A stretch of 15,616 nt of DNA, taken from CAYUJH01 sp964394585. Lineage in GTDB: Bacteria; Bacteroidota; Bacteroidia; Cytophagales; Flammeovirgaceae. The stretch covers positions 1 to 15,616 of the forward strand of contig CAYMYI010000100.1 of the NCBI GenBank assembly GCA_964394585.1, in the 5' to 3' direction. The notes beneath the pieces are model-generated. The model had not been told where the DNA came from. It made no database searches and worked only from the letters and a program-made list of their open reading frames with translations. Both the position numbers and the translations under genes were made by a program. The first letter of the stretch is position 1. Each line of letters opens with the position of its first letter. Positions 14,529 through 15,616 of this stretch are shown piece by piece.

Positions 14529-15616
14529 ATGATACAAGAACTTAAAAACTTTGTAAAACACATCAGCAAAAATGATAAAGATGTGTTTGCTCGCAACCTT
14601 CAACTCAAAGAAGGCATTTATATCCTTTTGGATATTGAGAAACAAGATGAAAACTTTGTCTTACTCAACGAGAAAGAAATCTTTTATACCAAAGAGGATA
14701 TTTTGGTATATGATGGGAAAAGTGAGGTTGAAAATAAGGAGCTATATGATTCATTTTTGTCAAGAATGATAAACTCAACAGTTGTCGGAAGTGGTAAAAA
14801 TAAAAGTCTAAACAGCTCTTCTGGCATTTTCATGTTTACAGCTAACCCATTTGGGATAGGATTAAAAAAAGAAAGATATGCTTTGGATATAGATGATTCA
14901 TTACAAGCATATTTTAAATCTGCACTAGCATATGTAAAGGAGCAACATCATATTAATTGGTATGATGCTTTCCGTGGTTTTTCTTTAGATAGGTTACTTA
15001 AAATAATTCCTCAATTACCTTTTTTTGAGGAACTTAATAAAAAGCACTTTATTTTCTTTTTTCTAAAAGAACCAACACTTGAAGATTATATCAAAGTACA
15101 TCAAGCCTACTTAGAGGAAAAAGTATTTAACAAAAAAGAATTTAACGTACAGATTGAAAAAGAAACCTTTGGGATTAGTGATAGCTTGAGTGGTTTCAAT
15201 GACAAAAAGATGTTTCTCAGACATCATACTGCCCCTCTTGAATATAACTACCGTGTGGATGGGAAAGTAGCAATGCAACTATGGCGTTTTTTTCAACTAC
15301 AGCAAAATAAGCAGATTCCCAATCCTGTGCCCATTTTTATAGATGAGGAAGAGTTGAATACAAAAATGATAAGCATTTTCAATTCGGATAAGGACAGGAA
15401 AATGGGACATGCTGAAATGATAAGAAATATCTTGTCTCAAAGCAATAAAAAGGAACTACAAAATTATTACCTGATTTACTTCCAGGGCACAAAAGGCAGT
15501 CGAGTTATCGATATAGACTTTATCCCCCTATTCAAATACGAAGAAAAAGACGCTGAAATTATGGAAGTTTTCAGCTTAGGAGGAAGCCAATCCAAGTACA
15601 AAATTGAGAATGTGTT
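14529..15616 (+). CDS. cas8b: Probable Cas8b (TM1802/Csh1-like) large Cascade subunit, 3' end missing
   Basis: The frame is open from the ATG at 14529 to the window edge, giving 362 codons. The upstream ATG at 14522 stops after seven codons, so 14529 is the better start (MIQELKNFVKHISKNDKDVF). Position straight after cas6, size, and the segment SGKNKSLNSSSGIFMFTANPFGIGL (about 93-117) suggest a Cas8b of the TM1802/Csh1 type, the large subunit of the type I-B interference complex that recognises the PAM and target DNA. LRHHTAPLEYNYRV at about 228-241 may be another conserved stretch. No catalytic motif is expected. The gene is clearly more AT-rich than everything to its left. The subtype call rests on context and general resemblance, so it is moderate; cas7, cas5 and cas3 should follow outside the window. 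Confidence 0.6.
   Translation, partial: MIQELKNFVKHISKNDKDVFARNLQLKEGIYILLDIEKQDENFVLLNEKEIFYTKEDILVYDGKSEVENKELYDSFLSRMINSTVVGSGKNKSLNSSSGIFMFTANPFGIGLKKERYALDIDDSLQAYFKSALAYVKEQHHINWYDAFRGFSLDRLLKIIPQLPFFEELNKKHFIFFFLKEPTLEDYIKVHQAYLEEKVFNKKEFNVQIEKETFGISDSLSGFNDKKMFLRHHTAPLEYNYRVDGKVAMQLWRFFQLQQNKQIPNPVPIFIDEEELNTKMISIFNSDKDRKMGHAEMIRNILSQSNKKELQNYYLIYFQGTKGSRVIDIDFIPLFKYEEKDAEIMEVFSLGGSQSKYKIENV

Overview
The window looks like a chromosomal segment from a Bacteroidota bacterium, probably of the Cytophagales type. The evidence is a CBM9-like/DUF5916 surface protein, start codons preceded by A-rich stretches instead of Shine-Dalgarno sequences, a TAnnTTTG-type promoter in front of the tRNA, and the Era, FolA and MnmA sequence types. 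GC content is near the middle of the range until about 14,520, then falls sharply inside the CRISPR-Cas region.

Layout. (1) 1-3826, plus strand: two FtsX/LolCE-like ABC permeases, a LolD/MacB-like ATPase and an outer-membrane barrel protein, tightly packed as one operon that begins before the window. (2) 3938-4010, minus: initiator tRNA-Met with its own promoter and terminator. (3) 4072-5494, plus: era and folA, ending one base from a convergent gene for a 77-residue acidic membrane protein. (4) 11523-5959, minus: mnmA, an ABC-type ATPase, a DUF4435 protein and a DUF5916 outer-membrane protein, all in one direction. The ATPase/DUF4435 pair resembles the PARIS anti-phage system (AriA/AriB). 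The ATPase is interrupted by a 10-N assembly gap. The DUF5916 gene appears frameshifted between its signal peptide and its body. (5) 11667-13043, plus: hemN, preceded by an FNR-type box. (6) 13044-13412: a gene-free stretch with two terminators, then a promoter. (7) 13413 to the end, plus: the start of a CRISPR-Cas locus, with full-length cas6, a duplicated cas6 3' end, a palindromic element between the two copies, and an incomplete AT-rich cas8b-like gene.

Working together: the 5' operon probably moves a lipid, lipoprotein or other substrate from the inner membrane towards the outer membrane. The minus-strand cluster links a tRNA wobble-thiolating enzyme to a probable abortive-infection pair whose known relative is a tRNA nuclease. 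The right end is a second defence locus, probably CRISPR type I-B. No CRISPR array is visible in the window.
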